NCBI GenBank assembly: GCA_026120035.1
Contig: JALRME010000021.1
Coordinates: 186,001-250,000, forward strand
Direction of reading: 5' to 3'
Length of the DNA: 64,000 bases
Source: Coleophoma eucalyptorum
Taxonomy: Eukaryota > Ascomycota > Leotiomycetes > Helotiales > Dermateaceae
Below, piece by piece: positions 55,678 to 64,000 of the stretch. The translations under genes and the position numbers were made by a program. Each line of letters begins with the position of its first letter. The stretch's first letter is position 1. The notes beneath the pieces were generated by a model, which had not been told where the DNA came from, ran no database searches, and was given only the letters and a program-made list of their open reading frames with translations.

Positions 55678-56283
55678 AGTCGCTGATCACCGTACTTGTC
55701 TATCCTTTCAAGAAGCCGACGATGCGAGGTAGGAGTAAAGTGCCACTCACATATAGGCAGGGCTACAAGTTACAGGGTTGGAGCTTCCTAGTTTAATCAA
55801 TATTGACGATCCCGTTGCCAGAGGCAACCTTATCAACAGCAAGCGATAACGATAATATCTCGCAGTACTTTTCCAAAGCGTACTTTTTCTTGCTGCTCTC
55901 ACTACAAGTACATGTGGTTCCGCTCCAGCCATTATAATAGTCAATCATACTTGTCTTTGGGTATGCTCAAACGGTGACTACAAACTTTGATGTCCGTTTC
56001 TTGTAGCAAAGGCCTGTCGTATCGACTATTTTGCCGCCAATAGAGGTAGGTTGTTATATCTTCTATTTTCTAATTTACCATATCCGATACCTACTTAAGA
56101 TCGAGGATGGCATGCTTTATATACCAAATATCCCACGAAGAATTACCATGCGTCCTCTCATTAAACTCCTCAAAGTCGGAGTAGTTTTTGATACTCCGTG
56201 TCGTTATCGGCTACCGTACTTATCGCGCTTGTGATGAGCTTGCAACAAGAAGTCTCAATGACGCAGCTAAGGAGACTGCAACG
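55678..56283. other. Divergent promoter between the membrane-protein gene and arh1
   Basis: 606 bp between divergent starts. Contains a possible 5' UTR intron of the membrane-protein gene (minus strand, roughly 55751-55682) and, at the other end, an uORF of arh1. AT-rich between 56040 and 56200. Confidence 0.45.
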
Positions 56284-56287
56284 ATGA
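56234..56287 (+). promoter_or_regulatory. uORF whose stop overlaps the arh1 start (ATGA)
   Basis: An ATG at 56234 opens a 17-codon frame with a second in-frame ATG at 56258. It ends at TGA 56285-56287, which overlaps the arh1 start ATG at 56284 as ATGA. Such an overlap is the classic geometry for termination-reinitiation; function here is inference and depends on the transcript start. Confidence 0.4.
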
Positions 56288-57949
56288 AGGAAATTCTTCA
56301 ACCTTGGCTGTGCAAGAGATGCATTAGGTCTCTGCATAGTTCTTTGTCATCGCCATGGACTGCAGCAATTCCTCAACAACGTCGAACCTACACAACCAAA
56401 CCTCGGGCCCAAGATGGACGGCCATTCCGGATGGCGGTCATCGGTTCAGGTCCAGCAGGGTTCTATACAGCATATAAAGTGATGGCGAAGATTGAGAATT
56501 CAATCGTGGATATGTATGAGCACTTGCCCGTACCATATGGCCTGGTCCGATTTGGTGTGGCTCCAGATCATCCTGAAGTCAAGGTAGATTTCTTCCCCCC
56601 CCCCCGCGACTCACCAAACGCGCTCGTTGACCATCATACACAGAATTGCCAGGAGAAATTCGAAGAAGTGGCAGAGTCACCCAATTTCAATTTTATAGGA
56701 AATGTTGCTATCGGAGACTTCTCAGCTACTTTGCCTCTAAAATCGCTTCTCCCTCACTACGACGCGATTTTGTTTGCCTATGGAGCCTCGAAAGATCGTC
56801 AGCTGGGCATACCTGGTGAAGAGGACTTAAATGGCGTCTACTCCGCGCGAGCATTTGTAGGATGGTATAACGGATTGCCAGAATATGCAGACCTGGCGCC
56901 AGATTTGACCCAAGGCGAAGATGCTATTGTCATTGGTCAGGGAAATGTAGCGCTCGATGTTGCCCGTATATTGTTGCAAGATCCTGCTGTTCTCAGCTCC
57001 ACGGATATCACAGACAATGCCATTCAGACACTTCAGAAGAGCAAGATAAAGAGGGTCCGTGTGGTAGGGAGAAGAGGTCCCATGCAGGTTTGTAGACTGG
57101 ATCCAAACTTGTTGATTATGCTAAGCAATCTAGGCTGCATTTACCATTAAGGAAGTCCGAGAGCTGGTTAAGCTACCTTCGGTTGCCTTTCATCCAATAG
57201 ATCCATCATTAATGCCTGAGAATATCTCTAAACTTCCACGAGCATCAAAGCGGATTATGGAAGTCATTAAGAAGGGTTCCAACGCTTCTGTGTCAACAGC
57301 TTCGAGATCTTGGTCACTGGATTTCTGCTTATCACCAACATCATTCAATGGTCAAAGAGGCTCTTCGCTAAGGAGTATGACGTTCGAAAAGACGACACTG
57401 AGTCCGGATCCGTTCGATCCTGCTGCCAGTGTAAGAGGCACCAGCGACATGATCGAATTGCCCGCCTCGGTGGCTTTCCGTTCAATAGGATACAAGTCAG
57501 AAGCACTACAAGGGTTTTCTGAATTAGGAATACCATTTAACGACAGATTGGGAACAATCCCTAATGATGAGCTTGGAAGAGTTGTAGGCGGGAACGAGGA
57601 ATGGTCCGAGACCGCTACTGCTACAGCTCTACCAGGATTATATTGTGCCGGATGGGTAAAGCGAGGTCCTACAGGCGTTATTGCTAGTACGATGCAGGAT
57701 GCATTCTCTACCGCTGATGCAATTACTGAAGACTGGTATTCTCATGCACCGTTCCTAAACGAAGACGATGGATGTTCTGGGCTGGGCTGGGACGGAGTAA
57801 AGGATGAGGCTGAGAGCAGGGGATGCAGAAGGGTAAGCTGGTCAGACTGGAAAAGGATTGATGCGGCGGAAAAGGAAAGAGGTCGGGCAAATGGCAAAGT
57901 GCGGGAAAAGTTTTCCAGAATACAGGACATGCTGGCTGTTCTTGACTAG
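56284..57949 (+). CDS. arh1: NADPH:adrenodoxin/ferredoxin oxidoreductase, mitochondrial (Arh1)
   Basis: FAD enzyme of the mitochondrial matrix that passes electrons from NADPH to ferredoxin for Fe-S cluster and heme A synthesis. Three exons (56284-56583, 56644-57087, 57134-57949) with phase-0 introns give 519 residues. The N-terminus (MKEILQPWLCKRCIRSLHSSL) is a presequence. The FAD motif is MAVIGSGPAGFYTAYKV (GxGPAG at 54-59), followed by HLPVPYGLVRFGVAPDHPEVK joined across intron 1 to NCQEKFEEVAESPNF. The NADP motif is VIGQGNVALDVARI. GRRGPMQ joins AAFTIKEVREL across intron 2. GWVKRGPTGVIASTMQDA is the conserved FAD-closing motif. Intron 1 is 60 bp, stop-free and in frame, and contains a long C run; it must be removed to give the conserved VKNCQEKF. 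Confidence 0.95.
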
Positions 57950-57983
57950 ACGATGCCTAATAAAGCATCTGAACATTGTACAT

Positions 57984-59093
57984 TTATTGCTTGAGCTTCT
58001 CAGTAAGCTCAGGAACCTTATCAAACAAATCTCCCACAAGTCCAACATCTGCGACCTGGAAAATCGGTGCATCGGCGTCTTTGTTGATCGCTGCAATGAC
58101 CTTGCTATCCTTCATACCAGCCAAATGTTGGATGGCACCAGAAATACCAGCGCACAAGTACAATTGTGGAGCAACCACCTTTCCAGTCTGACCCACTTGC
58201 AAGCTATTATCAGCATATCCACTGTCAACAGCTGCTCTTGAGGCACCAATAGCTGCACCTAAGGCATCAGCCAAAGGCAGCATAATCTTGTCAAAGTCTT
58301 CCTTGGACTTTAATCCTCGTCCACCAGAGACAACCTTTCCAGCGGTGGCTAGATCTGGCCTGTCTGACTTTGCAAGATCTTCAGAGACCCATTCTGTACT
58401 TGAATCTGCCTTTGGATCGACCCCGTCCTCGACTGATGCTGACCCTCCTTCTGCAGCAGCTGCAGCAAAAGCAGTTCCTCGCACTGTGATAATCTTGATA
58501 GGATCTGATGACTCTACGGTCGCAATTGCATTACCGGCATATATAGGTCTGACGAAGGTGTTCTCGCTCTCGATGTCTGTAATATCGGAGATCTGCTGGA
58601 CATCTAGAAGTGCAGCAACTCGTGGGAAAAGGTTCTTGCCGAAGGCTGTGTGTCCGACAATAACATGAGTATATCCGCCTTTCTTGATATTCTCCACCAG
58701 GAGCGGGGCATAGTTCTCTGGTAGACCCTACAATCTGTGAGACTTTCGTTCTTGACAGACCATCTCGATCCAAGGTGAGGGGTTTACCTTCTCATAGGCA
58801 CTATTGTCAACAGCAACAACTTTCTCAATTCCTCCCACTTTAGCAGCCTCTTCTGCTACACCCTTGATACTTCCACCAGCAATGAACCCTGTTATTGGTC
58901 CCCCAAGCTTTTGTGCAGCCGTAACGGCACTCAGCGATGCGTGGTTTAGCTTTCCATCTCTCTGCTCGAGAACAGCGAGGGTAGAAAGTAGTCTAGAGAG
59001 TGCTGAGAGGGAAGCAATAGGTGTGGGACCTCTTTTTGGTGCCAATTGAGTTCGCGCCTGGCGTAGCACAGATAGACCAGCTTTCGAGATCAT
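57984..59093 (-). CDS. Electron transfer flavoprotein subunit alpha, mitochondrial
   Basis: Alpha subunit of the ETF heterodimer, which accepts electrons from acyl-CoA and amino-acid dehydrogenases and passes them to ETF-ubiquinone oxidoreductase. Two exons on the minus strand (59093-58788, 58727-57984) with a phase-0 intron give 349 residues. A presequence ([20 protein letters not shown]) precedes [19 protein letters not shown], the usual start of the mature subunit. The C-terminal FAD domain reads [54 protein letters not shown], then [20 protein letters not shown], all diagnostic. Length matches human ETFA and fungal orthologues. The stop codon lies 34 bp from the arh1 stop. Confidence 0.95.
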
Positions 59094-59528
59094 CTTGGGT
59101 GGCTATGTATTAGAAGAAAGGTTGGAGTCAAGCCGAAGAGGTGAGCAGCATCATCATAATTCCTAACCGACGATGGCCGAATTCGGTCGGGAATTCACAA
59201 GACGATAATCCGGGGAGAGGTTAGATGCACGTGATCTTCGGTCTGCTCTTTCCATTCTTCGCTAGCAGACGCGCCTGCCTTTCGCGATTCATCAGCTCAA
59301 GAATTCATCGACAACAGCCTCGTCGGATTCACTGAAGCCCCGCAAACTTCCTGACGTGTCTCAGCGTGTTGGACTCAGGGTCGCATACAACATTTGGGAC
59401 TGTTTACACTCGTCAGCTTCCTCAGGAATTGATTGCGGTATCATCTTACCGTAAGGACAAGGGGACAGCACGGAGGACAACAAGTTTGCGACAAGCACAA
59501 TTGCTCCGAACCATCGAATTCTCACACA
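59094..59528. promoter_or_regulatory. Divergent promoter of ETF alpha and rsc8
   Basis: 435 bp between the divergent starts, with a GCACGTGATC element at 59227-59236 near the centre. Its core is the CACGTG E-box bound by fungal bHLH factors such as Cbf1; binding is not shown. Confidence 0.45.
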
Positions 59529-61695
59529 ATGGAGGAAGATTCAATGACTTTTGGCTCGCCAGCTGGTGCTACACCAGGCAGCAATTCCATTCTCGCGCAA
59601 CCTCCGTTGCAAGGGGAGACTGATTCTCCACAACCTGGCTCGGGAGAAGGCAAGGCGTCCTAAGATTCTTCTTGAAGTGCGAGCGTTTGACTGACAAATT
59701 ATAGCCGCTGATACTACTATGGCCGAAAGCAGCGCGGAAAATTCCGAACCTGTCATTAAGAAAGATGTTTCCGATAATCCTCTCGACGCGCCAGAAGCCC
59801 CTCGACCCGGAACCGAAGAACCAAAGGATGAAGTAATGGCAGAGGCTCAAGATGACGTGAAGGAGGGTCAGGAAACCGCCGGTGAAAATGGAGAAGCTCA
59901 GGTAGAAAAGACAAAGGCGACGATAGAGGCATCCGCGCGCGAGCATCTTATCTCTCAAACTCATTCTATCATTCTTCCAAGTTACAGCACCTGGTTTGAC
60001 ATGCACGACATCAACAACATCGAACGCAAGGCTCTACCCGAATTCTTCAATAATCGAAATAGGAGCAAGACAGCTGCCGTCTATAAAGACTACCGGGACT
60101 TCATGATCAACACCTACCGCTTAAATCCAATTGAGTATCTGACTGTTACAGCTTGTCGGCGGAATTTGGCAGGAGATGTTTGCGCCATCATGCGAGTTCA
60201 CGCTTTCTTGGAACAGTGGGGTCTTATAAATTATCAGGTATTTAATGTTGCAGATTACTTGCTTCTACATAGCTAACAGTTTCTCTAGGTTGATGCTGAC
60301 CAACGACCATCGGCTGTTGGTCCTCCATTCACTGGCCATTTCAAGGTCATATGCGATACTCCTCGCGGACTTCAGCCGTGGCAACCAGCCGCTGATCCAA
60401 TAGTCATCCAGGGAAAGAAAAACGCAGACACCGAAGCCAAAGCTGCGGCGACGCCAGCTGATAAGGAGGATTTGAACCTAGAGATTGGTCGAAACATTTA
60501 CGAACCTACCGCAAGAGAGACAAAGGTAGTCAGTGAGAAGAAAGAGACCAATGGCGATACTCCAATCACAAATGGTACCGGAGAGAACGGAACCAAAACC
60601 ATTGAGGATCTGATCAAGCCTACCATACCAAAGGTAAACTGCTTTACGTGCGGCATTGATTGCACACGTGTGTACTTCCACAATGGGCACACCGATTCTG
60701 GAAGCTCTACAGCAGAGAAGACCAAGATGGACCTGTGCCCCAATTGCTTCCAAGAGGGTCGATTCCCGAACAACCAGCAGAAGTCCTTTTACACGAAATT
60801 GGAAAACCCCCTGTACACATCTATACCCGATCGAAACGCGGATTGGACAGATGATGAACTCTATAAGCTTGTTGAAGGTATCGAAAACTTCGACAATGAT
60901 TGGCAAGCAGTGGCAGAGGTTGTTGGTACTCGGTCAGCAGACGAATGTGCCGCAAAGTTGGCCTACATTCCAATTGCGGATAAATTCATTGACGCGGAGG
61001 TTATTGATGGCCGTTCTACTGGAATTAGCATGCTAGGACCACAAGAGGGACATTTACCATTCAGTCAGGCTGACAACCCTGTCATGTCTGTACTTTCATA
61101 TCTTGCTACTTTGACTGATCCTTCTGTCACAGCAGCGGCTGCTGGTTCTTCAGTGGCTGTAGCAAAGAAGAACTTACTTGCGCAGCTTGAGAAAAACAAC
61201 AAACCTGAGGGCGGGAAAGTAGAAGAGGCTGCTGATGTTTCCATGGATGTTGACGAGGGTCAAGAACGCCAGGCTCGTGACATCCTAACCACAACTCCAC
61301 TTGCTGTAGCTGCTGCCAGAGCAGGGGGCCTTGCCAGCCACGAGGAACGTGAGATGACACATCTCGTTTCTGCAGTTGTCAACACAACCCTACAAAAGTT
61401 AGAGCTCAAATTGAAGCAGTTCAATGAGATGGAGGAGATACTGCAAGCCGAGCGCCGCGAACTAGAACGTGGTCGCCAACAACTGTTCCTTGACCGGCTG
61501 GCATTCAAGAAGCGCGTCAAGGATGTTCAGGAAGGGTTGAGAATGGCAGCATCTGCTGGTGGTGACCAGAGCATCAAGGCTGTACAGGATGCTCTCAATG
61601 GAGGCGAGAAATTGGAATTTCAAGGTGCGGTAGCTGCACCACCAAACGTGCAGCCTCTGAGTGCCGAGGGACAGATTAAGAGCTATGACATATGA
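59529..61695 (+). CDS. rsc8: SWI/SNF-RSC chromatin remodelling subunit Rsc8/Swi3 (SWIRM-ZZ-SANT)
   Basis: Core scaffold subunit of SWI/SNF-type remodellers. Three exons (59529-59649, 59705-60237, 60289-61695) give 686 residues. The first intron uses a GC donor (AAG|GCAAGG ... TTATAG). Reading past it meets a stop in four codons, whereas splicing gives [14 protein letters not shown] in frame. The SWIRM domain is at about 122-218 ([51 protein letters not shown]). A ZZ-like zinc segment is at 335-385 ([28 protein letters not shown]). The SANT domain is at 401-446 ([40 protein letters not shown]). The C-terminus holds a predicted leucine-rich coiled coil ([20 protein letters not shown]) used for dimerisation. 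Choosing between Rsc8 and Swi3 is not possible from one locus. Confidence 0.92.
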
Positions 61696-62053
61696 GACAA
61701 TGGGAACCTTTAAAGAGACTGGTGGCGATTAATTAAGGCGTAAATTGGGATTTGAATACGGAAAGTCTGGTTCTTACACCAGAAAGAAAATGGTGCATGT
61801 GCTATTTCGTTTCAAATTTGCTTGTACACCTCTGTGTATTCCTTAGAGAATATTGGGAATGGGTTTGATGGCTGTTGAGTGTGTTGTATTCTCTATGTAT
61901 TCCTAGAATAGGATTTTCTAGAATCCTCGCTTGCACTTCCATAATTGCTTGCCCTAGCTGTCTTGTTCTTGCCATATGCTATGTTTGTTGAATCTCAATA
62001 AACATACGGAGAATCAAGCAGGAGATGGTTCCCTCAAGGACTCTTTTCATACT
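61696..62053. other. Convergent 3' spacer between rsc8 and rrn5
   Basis: 358 bp, AT-rich, containing TGTATTC-type direct repeats (TCTGTGTATTCCTTAG, CTCTATGTATTCCTAG). Presumably both 3' UTRs. No gene seen. Confidence 0.45.
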
Positions 62054-64000
62054 TCACCAGCTATCATCCGACTCGGACTTGACCGATGGGCTCCTAGGAG
62101 ACAGCGCGTCATTCGCGGAAGGTGTTTGGTCCCCGCTAACTCTAGACAATGCTGTGTCTGATGAAATAGATACATGAGACGTGTGACTTTGAAAACTTTC
62201 CGAAGTATTTTCATCTGAGTGATTCTCAGCATGTTCATGCTCACGCTCTTTTCCATTCAGATCATCTGAACTTTCCTCCTCGTCGAAGCCATCCCCTCCT
62301 TGCCCTGACTCAGAATCAGATCCTAATGTCACCCTTTCTGCACTCACAGGGTTGTTAGCTTTAGCCTGTCTTTGTCTACCCAATCTCTTCCTTCTTTTGG
62401 GATATCGAGCTCGTTCAAAAGCCTCTTGAGGAATAGGTTTCTCAACAATCTCCCACTCGCTCCAAAATTCTGTATTTCCTCTCCAGTCACCAGCGTCGTT
62501 CCGCAATGGCTTTACTGGCCGTTCGGGAAGCTCGATAGGTTCAATCTTTATCTCTTGGGGCGGTGTTTGCCTAAGTAGTCTCCAAAGATGCTCCTCTGCT
62601 ATTCGACTGGCTTCAGTATCAACTGCTTCTGTGTATTCGTCGTGCGCTTGTTCGTTGGCTTTGCGGGCTTTAATTCGTTTGAGGATATGCTCGCGCCGTG
62701 ATTCGTTGGGGTCTGCTTCTGGATCTGAAAAATCAAAGGGACTGTCGTCGGCTTCTAGATCCGATTCATGAACGTACTCCGCAGCACCATCTTCTTGGGG
62801 GTCGTATGCCGACTCGTCACCGTCATCATCTGTGTGGGCTTCTTCGGAGGGTTTTGCAGAAGCGTGAGGAACTGTCTCACGTTCGCTTTCCGATCCAGGT
62901 TCCTCGGACAGATGGCCATGTTGCTTCGAATCTCCGCATGGAATTGCCTTTGTGGATAAGGCCCTCTCCACTTCATCGTATGTCATACATATTTGATTAT
63001 CCTGAGTACCCTCTTGTTGCTTCTCTGCATATACTTCCAGATTACACCGTCGTGCACACTTCCTCCAGTACTCTTTGCTATCTGCAGCAAGCCCCAACAT
63101 GTCCACAGCCGCGGCTACATCTCCTGCACTTACTTCCGCATACTTAACTCTATGCGAGTCTAAGCCCCGTAACTTTGACATTGTACAGAAGAGAGTCGTG
63201 GAGACAAGACGTTTGGTAAGATTGACAGCTAGAGAGTGGAAGTCCTGAAATGCTGTAGCACGTATTGCAGGCTGTTCATCAGGTTCGGCAAGCTCTTGCC
63301 AATTTTCTTCGTCTCGAGGTGCTGCCGGATTCATGAAGATCGCCTGAGATAATTCAAGCCATTTCTTCAAATTAAATAGGTTTGCAACAGGTAAGACTTC
63401 CTCCAGAGCGTGCTCGCCCCCAGGCTCGCTTCGATGCTTGCTAATCCAAGTACAAACCTCTGGTGTAACTAGCCAAGGTTCACCCCAATGTTCCTTCTCG
63501 ACTTCCTCCTCATATCGTTCTTGTCGTGAAGCGAGTGCATCGGCGGCTCGTTCCAGAATTGCACAACATTCTTCGCTCACTTCGACAGCAGCAGGTAGAC
63601 CCGCGAAGTCCAACGTAAATCTCTGATGCCTCAGGTCATCTCTTTCAATTAGATTTTGGTGCAGCAATTGAATCATTTCTTGCACTTCTGGCTCCGATTT
63701 GGTTCGGATAAGCTCTGAGATTCCACGCACGTTATCCCTGCCAAGTCGGGAGAGTCCACAGAAGAACATATTCTTTTCCTGGCTGGTCCAGATCGAGGAG
63801 CCAATTTGGGTACTCTCAGATAGAACCTGTTCGTCTCTGCTTGTTCTTGTGGCTATGTCATGAATATCCACATTGAGTATTTCTCGGTATTCATTGCTAT
63901 AATAGCCTTTGACCCGTTTTGCTCTTATGAGGCTTGGCTGTACCAGCTTCCGCTTTTTGGATCGACTCCCTGCTGGACGTCTAGTTGGACTTTTGACTTC
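62054..64000 (-). CDS. rrn5: RNA polymerase I upstream activation factor subunit Rrn5-like, partial
   Basis: Open from the right edge to the stop at 62054; 648 residues visible, start beyond the window. The visible N-terminal part is basic (RSKKRKLVQPSLIRAKR) and contains VKGYYSNEYREILNVDI, followed by a SANT/Myb-like domain (IWTSQEKNMFFCGLSRLGRD, NVRGISELIRTKSEPEVQEM, IQLLHQNL). This arrangement matches the fungal Rrn5 family, a subunit of the UAF complex that activates rDNA transcription. A middle helical region (LFNLKKWLELSQAIF, AFQDFHSLAVNLTKRLVSTT) and a long acidic, low-complexity tail (DDDGDESAYDPQEDG) follow. No intron is needed in the visible part. Together with rrn11 it gives two Pol I initiation genes in one window, probably by chance. 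Confidence 0.75.
   Translation of the reverse strand, partial: EVKSPTRRPAGSRSKKRKLVQPSLIRAKRVKGYYSNEYREILNVDIHDIATRTSRDEQVLSESTQIGSSIWTSQEKNMFFCGLSRLGRDNVRGISELIRTKSEPEVQEMIQLLHQNLIERDDLRHQRFTLDFAGLPAAVEVSEECCAILERAADALASRQERYEEEVEKEHWGEPWLVTPEVCTWISKHRSEPGGEHALEEVLPVANLFNLKKWLELSQAIFMNPAAPRDEENWQELAEPDEQPAIRATAFQDFHSLAVNLTKRLVSTTLFCTMSKLRGLDSHRVKYAEVSAGDVAAAVDMLGLAADSKEYWRKCARRCNLEVYAEKQQEGTQDNQICMTYDEVERALSTKAIPCGDSKQHGHLSEEPGSESERETVPHASAKPSEEAHTDDDGDESAYDPQEDGAAEYVHESDLEADDSPFDFSDPEADPNESRREHILKRIKARKANEQAHDEYTEAVDTEASRIAEEHLWRLLRQTPPQEIKIEPIELPERPVKPLRNDAGDWRGNTEFWSEWEIVEKPIPQEAFERARYPKRRKRLGRQRQAKANNPVSAERVTLGSDSESGQGGDGFDEEESSDDLNGKEREHEHAENHSDENTSESFQSHTSHVSISSDTALSRVSGDQTPSANDALSPRSPSVKSESDDSW

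Noticed and set aside
10405..59233. CACGTG hexamers in several promoters (10405, 17204, 27866, 59228)
   Set aside because: A given 6-mer is expected about 16 times by chance in 64 kb; the number seen is not an enrichment, so no shared regulon is claimed.
19986..64000. rrn11 and rrn5 as a Pol I gene cluster
   Set aside because: They are about 41 kb apart with many unrelated genes between; chance is the simpler explanation.

Overview
The window is nuclear DNA from a filamentous ascomycete (Pezizomycotina, probably Leotiomycetes). The genes carry short (about 45-140 bp) GT-AG introns with CTAAC/CTGAC-like branch sites. The gene set is fungal-specific: ergosterol C-22 desaturase, DASH subunit Ask1, Rrn11 and Rrn5, and a Bst1-type GPI inositol deacylase. 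The class assignment is an impression from protein similarity, not a measurement. No rRNA, tRNA, CRISPR array or intact transposon was found.

Layout. 0-10 kb: the 5' part of vma9 (V-ATPase subunit e, minus strand, running off the left edge), erg5, a long gene-poor stretch with a decayed ~60-bp tandem repeat, a small conserved gene, and ask1. 10-22 kb: a cPLA2-type phospholipase, a cyclin-box protein with a long leader and a three-codon uORF, exo70, and rrn11. 22-31 kb: a broken aldo/keto reductase, an intronless GT1 glycosyltransferase, a small secreted protein, and a PTEN/Tep1 phosphatase. 30-36 kb: a dihydroxyacetone kinase locus split into two head-to-head genes, then an amidase-signature enzyme. 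36-46 kb: a frameshifted small gene, an Mch1-like MFS transporter, Tms1/SERINC, and Bst1. 46-50 kb: about 3.6 kb without a gene. 50-64 kb: pms1, a four-helix membrane protein with a Ser-rich tail, arh1, the ETF alpha subunit, an Rsc8/Swi3 chromatin subunit, and rrn5 running off the right edge.

Most genes are unrelated housekeeping genes, as is normal in fungi. Three neighbourhoods have some functional logic. The DhaK/DhaL pair shares one 663-bp intergenic region. arh1 and ETF alpha, both mitochondrial electron-transfer flavoproteins, converge with stop codons 34 bp apart. Two Pol I initiation factors (rrn11 and rrn5) lie about 41 kb apart.

The most novel item is the split dihydroxyacetone kinase. 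One gene encodes a catalytically complete stand-alone DhaK domain. Its divergent neighbour encodes an intact DhaL ATP-binding domain behind a DhaK-like region that has lost the substrate-binding motifs. Splice sites throughout were inferred by eye from consensus signals, reading frame and family similarity.
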